NCBI GenBank assembly: GCA_016718505.1
Contig: JADKDE010000001.1
Span: forward strand, 310,001 to 374,000
DNA: 64,000 nt
Origin: Saprospiraceae bacterium
GTDB taxonomy: Bacteria > Bacteroidota > Bacteroidia > Chitinophagales > Saprospiraceae
Reading direction: 5' to 3'
A model generated the notes under the pieces. That model did no database searches, was not told the origin of the DNA, and worked only from the letters and a program-made list of their open reading frames with translations. This document shows positions 19,310 through 28,655 of the stretch, piece by piece (position 1 is the first letter of the stretch; every line of letters begins with the position of its first letter). The translations under genes were made by a program, and so were the position numbers.

Positions 19310-19381
19310 TTCTGTCTTTTGCTATTTATTTTTCCAAATATAACCTAAATCAAATCAAAACCATTATTATTTTGTTAAAAA

Positions 19382-20440
19382 ATGATACATTTGACAAAAA
19401 GACCTTTTATATTAAAAAAACACGATATGGTGGATGATCCAAATGCCTCATCAAGAAAATCGGATCATATAAATTTGACTTTTCAGTCTCAAACTAATAA
19501 ATCAAATATTGATTCAAGGTTCTATTATGAGCCCCTTTTCCAGGGTCACCCCTCTAAGGATATAATTCCTAAATTCGAATTGGCAAAAAAAATAATGAAT
19601 GCCCCAATTTGGATTTCAAGTATGACTGGAGGAACCCAATATGCAAAAAAAATAAACGAAAACCTTGCTAGGGCCTGCGGATCCTTCGGCTTAGGTATGG
19701 GTCTTGGTTCATGTCGAGGTCTCTTAGAAAGTAACGAGCATTTTGAAGACTTCAACGTAAGAAAATTTTTACCAAATCAACCTCTATTCGCCAATCTTGG
19801 AATCGCTCAACTTGAAAAATTGATTTTTCAAAAAAAATTAAATACCGTCAAGGATCTTGTAGATAGACTTTCTGCTGATGGATTGATTATTCATGTCAAT
19901 CCCCTTCAAGAATATTTCCAGCCCGAAGGAGACAAGTTTCGCATGTCCCCAATCCAGATTATTGAAGAATGCTGTCAGTATTTGAATTTTCCACTGATAG
20001 TGAAAGAAGTTGGCCATGGATTCGGTCCGAAATCATTGTTGAGACTGCTCCAACTCCCCCTAGAAGCTGTTGATTTTGCTGCTGCTGGAGGAACAAATTT
20101 TTCATCTATAGAGTTAAAACGACTTGACAATTATAATCCCAATCCATTAGAATTGGTAGGACATAGTGCAGAAGAAATGGTCGAATTCTGTAATTTTATT
20201 GCATCAAAAAATAATATTACAACAAAAAAATTGATAATTTCTGGTGGCGTAAAGGATTTTTTAGAGGGTTATTATCTGATTGGACAATCCACTCTACCTG
20301 CAATCTATGGACAAGCAGCAAATTTTCTTAAACTAGCCTTAATAGATCTTGATACCCTTGAAAAATATGTCGATGCTCAACTTCAAAACTTAGCTATGGC
20401 ATATGCTTATTTAACTGTTAAAACATCAAAGTTTGAATAA
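19382..20440 (+). CDS. fni: Type 2 isopentenyl-diphosphate delta-isomerase
   Basis: 352 residues. The enzyme interconverts IPP and DMAPP, the C5 isoprenoid units, using FMN that must be reduced by NADPH or another reductant. Family marks are RKSDHINLTF near the start, ISSMTGGT around residue 80, GMGLGSCRGLLE, LIIHVNPLQEYFQPEGD (conserved metal- and substrate-binding region) and the FMN-phosphate block ISGGVKD. Length is normal for the family. It opens a tightly packed plus-strand cluster: its last eight bases overlap the HMG-CoA reductase gene, followed by a GHMP kinase and a flavin reductase. Confidence 0.93.
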   Translation: MIHLTKRPFILKKHDMVDDPNASSRKSDHINLTFQSQTNKSNIDSRFYYEPLFQGHPSKDIIPKFELAKKIMNAPIWISSMTGGTQYAKKINENLARACGSFGLGMGLGSCRGLLESNEHFEDFNVRKFLPNQPLFANLGIAQLEKLIFQKKLNTVKDLVDRLSADGLIIHVNPLQEYFQPEGDKFRMSPIQIIEECCQYLNFPLIVKEVGHGFGPKSLLRLLQLPLEAVDFAAAGGTNFSSIELKRLDNYNPNPLELVGHSAEEMVEFCNFIASKNNITTKKLIISGGVKDFLEGYYLIGQSTLPAIYGQAANFLKLALIDLDTLEKYVDAQLQNLAMAYAYLTVKTSKFE

Positions 20441-21755
20441 TAAGACAATTTCTGGTTTTTCGAAACTATCAAAAAGAGGAAAACTCAAATGGATTGTTGA
20501 AAATTTTTTCAAGGATCCCGAATATACTATGAAAGAGCTGCAGAGCTACTGGCATGGCAATGAGGATCAACAGAAAGTAATAGACGGCTTTTCTGAAAAT
20601 ACCATTTCTAATTTTATTTTGCCCTATGGAGTAGCCCCCAACTTTATCATCGATGGGAAAGAATACGTCGTACCCATGGTCATCGAAGAAAGCTCTGTTG
20701 TCGCAGCTGCCAGTAGCGCAGCCAAATTTTGGGCTTCTCGTGGCGGATTCAAAACGACAATCTTAGGTACCACCAAGATTGGTCAAATTCACTTTTTGTG
20801 GAGCGGGGATAAAAACAAATTAATTGCTGCTATGCCTTCCATCAAAGCGCGTATGCTCAAAGATAGCCTTGATATCGTCTCAAATATGGTCAAAAGAGGC
20901 GGTGGAGTCGTTGACATTATACTCAAGGACATGACAGATAAGGAGCCCGATTATTATAAATTTACCGTTTCTTTTGAAACTTGCGATAGCATGGGTGCCA
21001 ATTTTATCAATTCCTGCCTTGAAAGTTTTTCAAAGTCCTTTTGTGAATGGTGTATGGAGGCGGATGGCTTTACGGATGCTGAAAAAGACGTAACCATTTT
21101 GATGAGCATTTTATCCAATTTCACGCCCGATTGCTTAGTTAAAGCAGAAGTTTCATGTCCAGTAGAAGACTTGGGAATCATCGATGACTTGCCCCCAGAA
21201 GTATTTGCTGAAAAATTTGCCAAAGCAATTAGAATAGCTCATATTGATCCATACAGAGCCACAACCCATAATAAAGGAATTTTTAATGGAATAGATGCTG
21301 TGGTCATTGCTACAGCCAATGATTTTAGAGCCATAGAAGCCGCAGGACACACTTACGCATCGTTGTCTGGTTCATATACCAGTCTTAGTCATTGCACTAT
21401 CGAAAACGGTATTTTTAAATTTTGGTTAGTTGTGCCATTGGCCGTAGGGACCGTCGGTGGCTTGACTGCTTTACATCCTATAGCTAAGTTTTCTTTGGAA
21501 TTGCTCGGTTATCCTTCGGCTAAAGAGCTGATGTCCATCATTTCTTCGGCGGGCCTAGCTAAAAACTTCGCTGCCATTAAGTCTTTGATTACGACTGGTA
21601 TTCAAAAGGGCCACATGAAAATGCATTTACAAAATATGCTAACCCAATTGAAAGCATCAGATGAACAAGTTTTAGCCGCTACTGAATATTTCAAAGATAA
21701 GGTTGTTTCTTTTGCCTCATTAAGAGAATTTTTACAAAGCCCTCATGAAGCATAG
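20433..21755 (+). CDS. Hydroxymethylglutaryl-CoA reductase (class II type)
   Basis: 440 residues, the size of class II bacterial HMG-CoA reductases. The enzyme makes mevalonate from HMG-CoA, the committed step of the mevalonate pathway. Visible signatures are VVPMVIEESSVVAAASSAAKFWASRGGF, containing the catalytic glutamate, and THNKGIFNGIDAVVIATANDFRAIEAAGH, containing the catalytic lysine and aspartate. The likely start is a TTG at 20433 inside the end of fni (eight-base overlap); no in-frame ATG lies before residue 33. The gene also overlaps the next one by 11 bases, so the three are almost certainly co-translated. Confidence 0.92.
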   Translation: MNNKTISGFSKLSKRGKLKWIVENFFKDPEYTMKELQSYWHGNEDQQKVIDGFSENTISNFILPYGVAPNFIIDGKEYVVPMVIEESSVVAAASSAAKFWASRGGFKTTILGTTKIGQIHFLWSGDKNKLIAAMPSIKARMLKDSLDIVSNMVKRGGGVVDIILKDMTDKEPDYYKFTVSFETCDSMGANFINSCLESFSKSFCEWCMEADGFTDAEKDVTILMSILSNFTPDCLVKAEVSCPVEDLGIIDDLPPEVFAEKFAKAIRIAHIDPYRATTHNKGIFNGIDAVVIATANDFRAIEAAGHTYASLSGSYTSLSHCTIENGIFKFWLVVPLAVGTVGGLTALHPIAKFSLELLGYPSAKELMSIISSAGLAKNFAAIKSLITTGIQKGHMKMHLQNMLTQLKASDEQVLAATEYFKDKVVSFASLREFLQSPHEA

Positions 21756-22677
21756 TATAGAAGATATCAGCTTTTCTTTTTCTGCCCATACAAAATTTTT
21801 AATTACTGGCGAATACCTTGTACTTCATGGTGCAAAAGCTTTGGCTTGTCCATTGAAATTTTCCCAAAAAGCCAATTTTTTCCCTTCTAATAATCCAATT
21901 ATTTCTTGTAAATCCTTTGATGAAAATAATAATATTTGGTTTTCTGCTTCCTATGATATTCCCAGTTTTAAAACTTTAAGTACCTCCGATCCTGCTATTT
22001 CAGATACTTTTTGCTCTTTACTCCTGGAAATATACAAGGTAAATAATTCAATTTTTCAACACGGTTGGGAGATGATTTTTACCTTAGATTTTAATAGAGT
22101 TTGGGGTCTTGGCACGAGTAGTACGCTGGTTTCCATCATGGCCGCTTGGGCAAAAATAGACCCATTTCTTCTACAATTTAAAATATTTGGAGGATCTGGA
22201 TACGACATTGCGTGTGCTTCTGCAACTGGACCCATCCTTTACCAACTGATACAAAAAGAACCATATTTCGTTCATACAAAATGGGAGATTACTGACACAG
22301 AGAACATTGTTTGTGTTTATCTAAATCAAAAAAAAAATAGCCGAAGTTCTTTGTTCAGTATCAAAGACAAAGTCCCATCATCCGTTCAATTGGAGGAAAT
22401 GAATGCCCTTACTGAAACGATACTCAGCGCAAAATCCAGCGCTGACTTAATTCCTAACTTTAAACTGCACGAACGCCTTATCAGCCAATTTACAGGCTTT
22501 ATACCGATACAAGATTCATTGTTTCCAGATTTTCAAGGGGTAGTAAAATCTTTGGGAGCTTGGGGAGGTGATTTTATTTTTGCCATAAGCCCATTTGGAC
22601 CTGTTTATACCAAAGCGTATTTTAAGCAAAAGGGTTATAATACACAATTTTCATTCGACGAATTAATTTATATTTAA
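21745..22677 (+). CDS. GYDIA-family GHMP kinase (mevalonate-pathway-associated)
   Basis: 310 residues of the GHMP (galactokinase, homoserine, mevalonate, phosphomevalonate) kinase fold. The N-terminal strand pair AHTKFLITGEYLVLHGAKALA is typical of mevalonate-type kinases, WGLGTSSTLVS is the ATP-binding loop, and FGGSGYDIACASA gives the GYDIA motif that names this Bacteroidota subgroup. Its position behind fni and HMG-CoA reductase, overlapping the latter by 11 bases, points to phosphorylation of mevalonate or phosphomevalonate. Which of the two cannot be decided here, since no other GHMP kinase or the mevalonate diphosphate decarboxylase lies in the window. Confidence 0.87.
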   Translation: MKHSIEDISFSFSAHTKFLITGEYLVLHGAKALACPLKFSQKANFFPSNNPIISCKSFDENNNIWFSASYDIPSFKTLSTSDPAISDTFCSLLLEIYKVNNSIFQHGWEMIFTLDFNRVWGLGTSSTLVSIMAAWAKIDPFLLQFKIFGGSGYDIACASATGPILYQLIQKEPYFVHTKWEITDTENIVCVYLNQKKNSRSSLFSIKDKVPSSVQLEEMNALTETILSAKSSADLIPNFKLHERLISQFTGFIPIQDSLFPDFQGVVKSLGAWGGDFIFAISPFGPVYTKAYFKQKGYNTQFSFDELIYI

Positions 22678-22678
22678 T

Positions 22679-23404
22679 ATGCCAACAACCTGGAGTGAAT
22701 GTACTTTTTTGAAAGCCGAAAAAATCAGCCCAAATACTCAATTATTTTTTTTCAAAGTAGATACTAACTTTAGTTTCATTGCTGGTCAGTTCATTACTTT
22801 TGACTTACCCGTCTCCGAAAAGAGGTCGCAGCGATGGAAATCCTTTTCTATTGCCAATTCGAGTTTTGATACCAATGTCATCGAGTTGTGTATAAGCCAT
22901 GTAGATGGTGGTCTAGCGACAAATTTTCTTTTTCAAGAAATGAAAGTAGGAACGAAATTAAAATTTAAAGGTCCCGATGGACAGTTCGTTTTTCATGAAA
23001 AAAATAAAGACAAAAATCATATTTTTATTTGTACTGGGACGGGAATAGTGCCGTGCAGATCCATTTTAATTACCTTACTTGCAAATTGCAAGTCAGAAAA
23101 CATTCAACACCATTTGATTTTCGGAACTCGATTTGCAAACGGAATTTTATATGAAGAAGAATTAAAAATGTGGGGAAATTCCAATAGTCATTTTAGATAT
23201 GATATCTGTCTCTCAAAAGACCCTCAACGAATGGATGTTTATCACGGATATGTCCATCAAATTTATCTCAACCTGTACAATGATCCCTCGCCCAACAATA
23301 TTTTTTACATCTGTGGATGGCAAAATATGGTAGATGAAGCGGTTGAAAACTTAAAACAACTGGGTTACAGCCCAGATCAAATCCAAATAGAACTTTATGG
23401 TTGA
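22679..23404 (+). CDS. FAD/NAD(P)H oxidoreductase, ferredoxin-reductase family
   Basis: 241 residues with the two-domain ferredoxin-NADP reductase layout. The FAD site is RWKSFSIANS near residue 50 with GQFITF before it; the NAD(P)-binding domain has ICTGTGIVPCRSIL near 120, and the C-terminus carries the YICGWQNMVDEAVENLKQLG block. It would move electrons between NAD(P)H and a flavin or iron-sulfur partner. It starts one base after the GHMP kinase stop, so it belongs to the mevalonate cluster. Because the neighbouring type 2 IPP isomerase needs reduced FMN, this reductase could supply those electrons; that link is inference. Confidence 0.85.
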   Translation: MPTTWSECTFLKAEKISPNTQLFFFKVDTNFSFIAGQFITFDLPVSEKRSQRWKSFSIANSSFDTNVIELCISHVDGGLATNFLFQEMKVGTKLKFKGPDGQFVFHEKNKDKNHIFICTGTGIVPCRSILITLLANCKSENIQHHLIFGTRFANGILYEEELKMWGNSNSHFRYDICLSKDPQRMDVYHGYVHQIYLNLYNDPSPNNIFYICGWQNMVDEAVENLKQLGYSPDQIQIELYG

Positions 23405-23437
23405 TAAAAAATTTTAAAACAAAATAACTAATTCACA

Positions 23438-23797
23438 ATGGAAAAGTATGATACCGTTGATAGTTACATAAATTCCTTTAATGGAGATTTGAAAAAGAAA
23501 TTGACAGAGATTAGATCGGTCATTATTTCCAACTACCCTGATTTGATCGAGTCCATCTCGTATGGAATTCCAGCCTACAAACTGAATAAAAAACCCATAA
23601 TTTATTTTGCTGGTTTTAAAAATCATATTGGATTATATGCTACTCCTACCGCTCATGAGCATTTTTCACAAAAATTAGAAAAATATAAACAAGGCAAAGG
23701 CTCTGTACAAATCCCGCTATCTGACCAAATTCCTTTTGAATTAATCTCTGAAATGATTGCCTTCAATATCCAATCGACAAAATCGAAATCCGATTAA
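23438..23797 (+). CDS. DUF1801 domain protein (YdhG-like)
   Basis: 119 residues matching DUF1801: the opening DTVDSYINSFNGDLKKKLTEIRSVI, the middle SISYGIPAYKLNKKPIIYFAGFKNHIGLYATP and the closing GKGSVQIPLSDQIPFELISEMI are all in the family pattern. Small alpha/beta proteins of this kind are widespread in soil and aquatic bacteria but have no established function. It begins 34 bases after the reductase and may be read through from the mevalonate cluster. No signal peptide is seen. Confidence 0.88.
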   Translation: MEKYDTVDSYINSFNGDLKKKLTEIRSVIISNYPDLIESISYGIPAYKLNKKPIIYFAGFKNHIGLYATPTAHEHFSQKLEKYKQGKGSVQIPLSDQIPFELISEMIAFNIQSTKSKSD

Positions 23798-23899
23798 TTC
23801 TCATAATTTAAGTAACATCTTATCAAAATTTTCAGTAAAAACCGATCTCAAAGATTGCTTTAAATGAAAAAATCCCGCCAACATATTACACTTTTGGCT

Positions 23900-23907
23900 T
23901 ATATTTG
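23900..23907 (+). promoter_or_regulatory. -7 promoter element for topoisomerase IV subunit A
   Basis: TATATTTG fits TAnnTTTG, 22 bases before the ATG at 23929, giving a short leader of about 15 bases. The -33 half is not evident. Confidence 0.4.
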
Positions 23908-23928
23908 CTTTTATATATCAATACTTAA

Positions 23929-26541
23929 ATGTCTGATAACCAAAAGTTTGACCCAACCGATAGAAAAGGTGACTCGCTTTCCGTAACCACCATGTACCAA
24001 GATTATTTCTTGGACTATGCCTCATATGTTATTTTAGAACGTGCCGTACCAGCGATTGAAGATGGATTAAAACCCGTCCAAAGGCGTATTCTACATGCAT
24101 TGAAAGAGATGGATGATGGGCGGTTTCATAAAGTTGCCAATGTCATCGGTCAAACCATGCAGTTTCATCCACATGGGGATGCCTCCATTGGAGATGCCTT
24201 GGTTAACATCGGTCAGAAAAACTTACTCATAGAGACCCAAGGAAACTGGGGTGACATTAGAACAGGTGATTCCGCAGCTGCGCCGAGATATATCGAGGCC
24301 AGATTGACCAAGTTCGCCCTAGAAGTCGGATTCAATCCAGACATCACTCAATGGCAACTTTCTTATGATGGTCGTAAAAAAGAACCCATCGTCCTACCCA
24401 TGAAATTTCCACTTTTGCTCTCAGAAGGCGTGGAAGGCATCGCTGTAGGTTTGAGCACTAAGCTCATGCCGCACAATTTCATTGAAATACTAGAAGGCTG
24501 TATTGCGATATTGATGGGAAAAGAAACCATGCTTCTACCCGATTTTTTAACGGGTGGATTGCTAGATGCTTCACTGTACAATCGAGGTAAAAGGGGTGGG
24601 AAAATACGAGTTCGCGCCCAAATCCAAGCAGTGGATAAAAAGAACTTGATCATTACCCAGATTCCTTATGGCTGTACCACGGGTTCTATCATCGATAGCA
24701 TTCTAAAGGCCAATGACAAAGGGCAAATAAAAATTAAAAAAGTAGTTGACAACACCGCCAAAGATGTTGAAATAGCCATAGAACTAAATCCAGGCATCTC
24801 CCCTGACCAAACTATTGATGCATTATATGCTTTCACAGAGTGTGAAATATCAATTTCTCCTAACGCATGCGTTATCATCGATTCCAAGCCTTATTTCCTC
24901 GATGTCGATGAAATATTGAAAATAACTACTTTTAGGATAAAAGACTTGTTGGGCCAGGAGTTGCAGATAAAACTAGATGATTTACTCGAGAGATGGCATT
25001 TTGCAAGTTTGGAAAAAATATTCATAGAAAATCGAGTTTACCACAAAATAGAAGAATGTGAAACTTGGGATGATGTTATAAATACGATTGACGTCGAAAT
25101 GCGAAAATACATTCTGACGCCGTCTATGAAAGCTGAACCAGGTGATACTAGAATTCAGCTCGTTAGAGAACTTACAGAGGAGGACATTTTGCGACTTACA
25201 GAAATAAAAATCAAAAGAATTTCCAAATTCAACTCCTTCAAGGCCGATGAATTAATCGTCGATCTCAACAAAGAGATGGAACAGGTTCGATTTGATTTAG
25301 AACATCTAAATGATTATGCCATCGCTTATTTTAAAAAACTCATCGATAAATATGGAAAAGGAAGGGAGCGGAAAACTACTATCACCGTATTTGACCAAAT
25401 TGAGGCGAAACAAGTAGTTGCAAATAATTCTAAGCTCTATGTCAATAAAGTGGAGGGCTTTATGGGATATGGTATCAAAAAAGAAGAGTTTATAAGCGAC
25501 TGTTCGGATATAGATGATATCATTGCTTTTAGAAGAGATGGGAAATTTATTGTCTCCAAAATAGGTGAAAAAGTTTTCGTTGGAAAGGATATAATCCATA
25601 TTGCCGTTTGGTTAAAAAACGACGACCGAACCACCTATCATGTACTTTATGTTGATGGAAAATCCGGTTTTATCTATGGAAAGCGATTCAACGTACTAGG
25701 CATAACCCGGGATAAAGAATATGACCTGACCATGGGACACCCCAATTCCAAAATATTATACTTTTCTGCCAACCCCAATGGTGAAGCAGAGCGGGTGCAA
25801 TTTCAACTTTCTCCCTCTTGCAAAGCCAAAATTAAAATATTTGACTTTGATTTTGCGACTTTGGCCATCAAGGGAAGATCTTCACAAGGCAATATCATCA
25901 CTAAGCATCCTGTTAAGAAAATTACCCAAAAAGAAATTGGAAAATCTACCATCGGAGCTCAAAAAATTTGGTTCGATGATATTACGGGTAGATTAAATAA
26001 GGAGATGAGGGGTAGATTCCTTGGTGAGTTTGATACTGGCGACAAGATATTAGTCATATTAAATTCTGGCCACTACGAATTGACCGATTTCGAAATGTCC
26101 AATAGATACACAATGGGTGATATCTATTTACTGCAAAAATGGGATGCCATGGCTCCGATTAATATCCTATATTTTGACGGTGAAAGGCAATGGACTATGG
26201 TAAAACGCTTTGTTATCGATGCCGTTTCTTTAGGTACTAAATATTTGTTCATCTCAGAGCATCCCCAATCAAAATTATTGTTTGCTTCCACTCATGATAC
26301 TGCGCGTATTGCATATACTTATAAACTAAAGTCCAATAAAATGGAAGGAGAGATTACGCTCAGTGAATTTGTAGATACCAAGGGTTGGAAAGCCTTGGGA
26401 AACAAACTCAGCGATCAATTACTCACCAACATAAAAGAAATTTTGCCCCCGAATCCAGAAAAAGTAAAAGTTGGTGATACCATCGAATTCAATCTGAACG
26501 AGGGAACACAAGGCACACTATTTGATCCAGAACAATTTTAG
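23929..26541 (+). CDS. DNA topoisomerase IV subunit A (gyrase A-like)
   Basis: 870 residues of the type IIA topoisomerase A subunit. The breakage-reunion domain is clear: YASYVILERAVPAIEDGLKPVQRRILHAL, then HGDASIGDALVNIGQ, and the catalytic tyrosine in GDSAAAPRYIEARLTKFAL near residue 125. The C-terminal half contains gyrase/ParC-like beta-propeller strands but no clear GyrA box, so ParC is preferred over GyrA. With ParE it would separate linked daughter chromosomes. The B subunit is not in the window. A -7 box lies just upstream; the GH16 gene follows after 14 bases. Confidence 0.87.
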   Translation: MSDNQKFDPTDRKGDSLSVTTMYQDYFLDYASYVILERAVPAIEDGLKPVQRRILHALKEMDDGRFHKVANVIGQTMQFHPHGDASIGDALVNIGQKNLLIETQGNWGDIRTGDSAAAPRYIEARLTKFALEVGFNPDITQWQLSYDGRKKEPIVLPMKFPLLLSEGVEGIAVGLSTKLMPHNFIEILEGCIAILMGKETMLLPDFLTGGLLDASLYNRGKRGGKIRVRAQIQAVDKKNLIITQIPYGCTTGSIIDSILKANDKGQIKIKKVVDNTAKDVEIAIELNPGISPDQTIDALYAFTECEISISPNACVIIDSKPYFLDVDEILKITTFRIKDLLGQELQIKLDDLLERWHFASLEKIFIENRVYHKIEECETWDDVINTIDVEMRKYILTPSMKAEPGDTRIQLVRELTEEDILRLTEIKIKRISKFNSFKADELIVDLNKEMEQVRFDLEHLNDYAIAYFKKLIDKYGKGRERKTTITVFDQIEAKQVVANNSKLYVNKVEGFMGYGIKKEEFISDCSDIDDIIAFRRDGKFIVSKIGEKVFVGKDIIHIAVWLKNDDRTTYHVLYVDGKSGFIYGKRFNVLGITRDKEYDLTMGHPNSKILYFSANPNGEAERVQFQLSPSCKAKIKIFDFDFATLAIKGRSSQGNIITKHPVKKITQKEIGKSTIGAQKIWFDDITGRLNKEMRGRFLGEFDTGDKILVILNSGHYELTDFEMSNRYTMGDIYLLQKWDAMAPINILYFDGERQWTMVKRFVIDAVSLGTKYLFISEHPQSKLLFASTHDTARIAYTYKLKSNKMEGEITLSEFVDTKGWKALGNKLSDQLLTNIKEILPPNPEKVKVGDTIEFNLNEGTQGTLFDPEQF

Positions 26542-26555
26542 CTAAACTGAAATTT

Positions 26556-27734
26556 ATGTCACGCATCAACACACTTTTTTTCCTTTGTTTTATTGCTTTT
26601 GGGCTGACTTTTTCCTCAAATTTTATTTTGGCTCAGAAAAAAGAATTTTTTTCGGGCAATAGATGCGATACGGGATCTTGGAAATTGGTTTTTGCAGATG
26701 AATTTAATGGCCCTACCTTGGATAGATCTATCTGGAGGTCATACGGAGCCAAATGGGAGGATCAGTCGGACAATTGGGAGTTTGGACGAACTCATGGCAA
26801 TGAAGGTCAAATTTATACAGACACCAATTTCATTTTTCAAGATGGAATTTTAAAAATTTACACAGAAAAAAAATTGGCAACCTGGTTTACAGCCTCTAGA
26901 AATCACACTTCTGGTTTTATTGAATCCATAAATAGTGGCTTCGAATATGGCAAATATGAAATAAAATGTCGATTGCCTAAGGGTGCTGGACTTTGGCCAG
27001 CTTTTTGGCTTTGGGGAGGCGATGAAATTGATGTTTTTGAAGCAGATGGGGGTGATTCAAAGGTTTTTACATCCAATACGCATTTCTGCTATGGTAATCC
27101 TTCCTGCAACTCCATGCAATGGCACAAAGTTCGAGATCTTTCTAAAAAATTCCACGTTTTTACAGTAGAATGGAGCCCACATTTCATTAAATGGTTTTTT
27201 GATGATAAATTGGTTAGGACATTATCCAAATACAAACTCCCTGATGTTCTACGAGATCAATGTTTACTTACACCAGCCGAATATGAGGTGGATAGCCTTT
27301 TTCCCGACCAGAAAATGAAAATTATTGCCAATCTAGCCCTTTGGGATTGGTCAAAACCTTTTGATTCTAAAAAAAGAAATGCTCCCACAAAATATTATTT
27401 TGATATAGATTATATCCGTGTTTATCAAAAAACTCCTCAAAGCGATCTTTTCGACTTATGCGCCAAAAGACAGTTGGTCGGTCCTGAAAAAATCATTGAA
27501 GATGGTGAATATACCTACAGCCTAGAAGGTCTTGGTAGCAAGGTTTCGTCTTGGCAAGTATCCAAAAACCTTATCATTATTAGAAAAGATGAAAAATCTA
27601 TAACCGTTAAGCCCAAATATATCCAAAATCTCAAAGACCGCGATATCGGTTTTGTCCAATTGGCTCTTGTTGATCCTCAACCCTGCTCACCAAAGTTGTT
27701 GAAGAAATATTTTAAGATTCAGTTCTTAATGTAA
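26556..27734 (+). CDS. Secreted glycoside hydrolase family 16 (beta-glucanase-like)
   Basis: 392 residues with a signal peptide (about 1-26, ending FILAQ). The GH16 domain runs from about 40 to 285: WKLVFADEFNGPTLDRSIW opens it and GDEIDVFEADGG holds the E-x-D-x-x-E catalytic motif (nucleophile, helper aspartate, acid/base). The segment FEYGKYEIKCRLPKGAGLWPAFWLWG is the usual preceding strand pair. Substrates in the family include laminarin and other beta-1,3(4)-glucans, agar and carrageenan; the motif alone does not decide. A C-terminal region of about 95 residues looks Ig-like and there is no T9SS sorting signal, so it may stay periplasmic. The last 23 bases overlap convergent ybeY. Confidence 0.87.
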   Translation: MSRINTLFFLCFIAFGLTFSSNFILAQKKEFFSGNRCDTGSWKLVFADEFNGPTLDRSIWRSYGAKWEDQSDNWEFGRTHGNEGQIYTDTNFIFQDGILKIYTEKKLATWFTASRNHTSGFIESINSGFEYGKYEIKCRLPKGAGLWPAFWLWGGDEIDVFEADGGDSKVFTSNTHFCYGNPSCNSMQWHKVRDLSKKFHVFTVEWSPHFIKWFFDDKLVRTLSKYKLPDVLRDQCLLTPAEYEVDSLFPDQKMKIIANLALWDWSKPFDSKKRNAPTKYYFDIDYIRVYQKTPQSDLFDLCAKRQLVGPEKIIEDGEYTYSLEGLGSKVSSWQVSKNLIIIRKDEKSITVKPKYIQNLKDRDIGFVQLALVDPQPCSPKLLKKYFKIQFLM

Positions 27735-28146
27735 TTTTTTCCCAAAGATTTAGCGCTTGATTTTCCATTTTACGCATTTCTTCCTTTTCCTCCGTGGATT
27801 TGTCTTTATAGCCAATGAGATGTAATAATCCGTGGGCCATGACCCGCTTTAACTCGATATCAGAACTTACTTCGTACTTTTTTGCATTCTCATCGGTCCG
27901 CTCTTTACTTATGTAAATATCCGCAACTATCGGATTACTTTCATAACCGAACGTGATGATATCCGTATAATCATCGTGCTTCAAGTATTCCTGATTGATA
28001 GAAAGCAGATATTCATCATTACAAAAAATATAATTGATGTTTTGAATCTGCTTACCATAAGAATTTGCGACCTCTATAAGCCACGCTTTATGTCGTATTC
28101 TTTCTTTTAAAAAAGAACTGACGCCTTCAAAATAAAAATTTATCAC
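27712..28146 (-). CDS. ybeY: Endoribonuclease YbeY (rRNA maturation)
   Basis: 144 residues. YbeY is a zinc metalloprotein needed for 16S rRNA 3'-end maturation and ribosome quality control. The metal motif is MAHGLLHLIGYKDKSTEE, the HGxxHxxGY pattern in the form usual for Bacteroidota, where the final histidine position is replaced. ADIYISKERTDENA is a second conserved block. It is the last gene of the minus-strand group rsmA-yqeY-HATPase-ybeY, only nine bases after the HATPase gene, and its 3' end overlaps the GH16 gene by 23 bases. Confidence 0.92.
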   Translation of the reverse strand: MINFYFEGVSSFLKERIRHKAWLIEVANSYGKQIQNINYIFCNDEYLLSINQEYLKHDDYTDIITFGYESNPIVADIYISKERTDENAKKYEVSSDIELKRVMAHGLLHLIGYKDKSTEEKEEMRKMENQALNLWEKITLRTES

Positions 28147-28154
28147 GATGTAAA

Positions 28155-28574
28155 TTAATGGATACTAAATTCTAATTCTACCGTCTTACCTTGATTAGAA
28201 TATTCCACTCGATTGCATAGGTTTTTCATGAGATAAATCCCCCTGCCGCCGCACTTATGGATATTTTCAACGGAGGTTGGGTCTGCTACCATGCCTGGGT
28301 CAAATCCTCTACCTTGATGGGATACTTTAAAACTAATGCTGGCATTGCAAAAAGAATATGAAATCTGTATTTTCTTATTAGCTGAAAGCCTATTACCATG
28401 TATCATGGCATTATTGACAGCTTCAGTAAGACTGATAAGGATATCAGGATACTTGTCTTCGCTGATATGATATCTCTTAGAGATGGTCTCAACGAATTGC
28501 TCTAACTCAGCTATACATTTTGGAGAACTACCAATTTCTAACATCAAAATTTCCTGTTTCGTATAATAAAACAA
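28155..28574 (-). CDS. Small HATPase, anti-sigma regulatory factor (RsbW-like)
   Basis: 139 residues forming a single GHKL ATPase domain. The N-box is SLTEAVNNAMIHGN, the G1-type box is GRGFDP and the G2-type box is CGGRGIYLMKNLC, as in RsbW/SpoIIAB serine kinases that phosphorylate anti-anti-sigma factors. No RsbV-like partner or sigma-B-type factor lies beside it. It sits instead between yqeY and ybeY, among translation-related genes. A start at MLEIGSSPK (residue 11) is also possible. Function as a switch kinase is family inference. Confidence 0.85.
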   Translation of the reverse strand: MFYYTKQEILMLEIGSSPKCIAELEQFVETISKRYHISEDKYPDILISLTEAVNNAMIHGNRLSANKKIQISYSFCNASISFKVSHQGRGFDPGMVADPTSVENIHKCGGRGIYLMKNLCNRVEYSNQGKTVELEFSIH

Positions 28575-28655
28575 TCATCTAGAATTATGGATATGACGTT
28601 GATAACAATTAATTACAAAAAATAATTCCCGATATCGCAATTTTTTAAACAAAAA

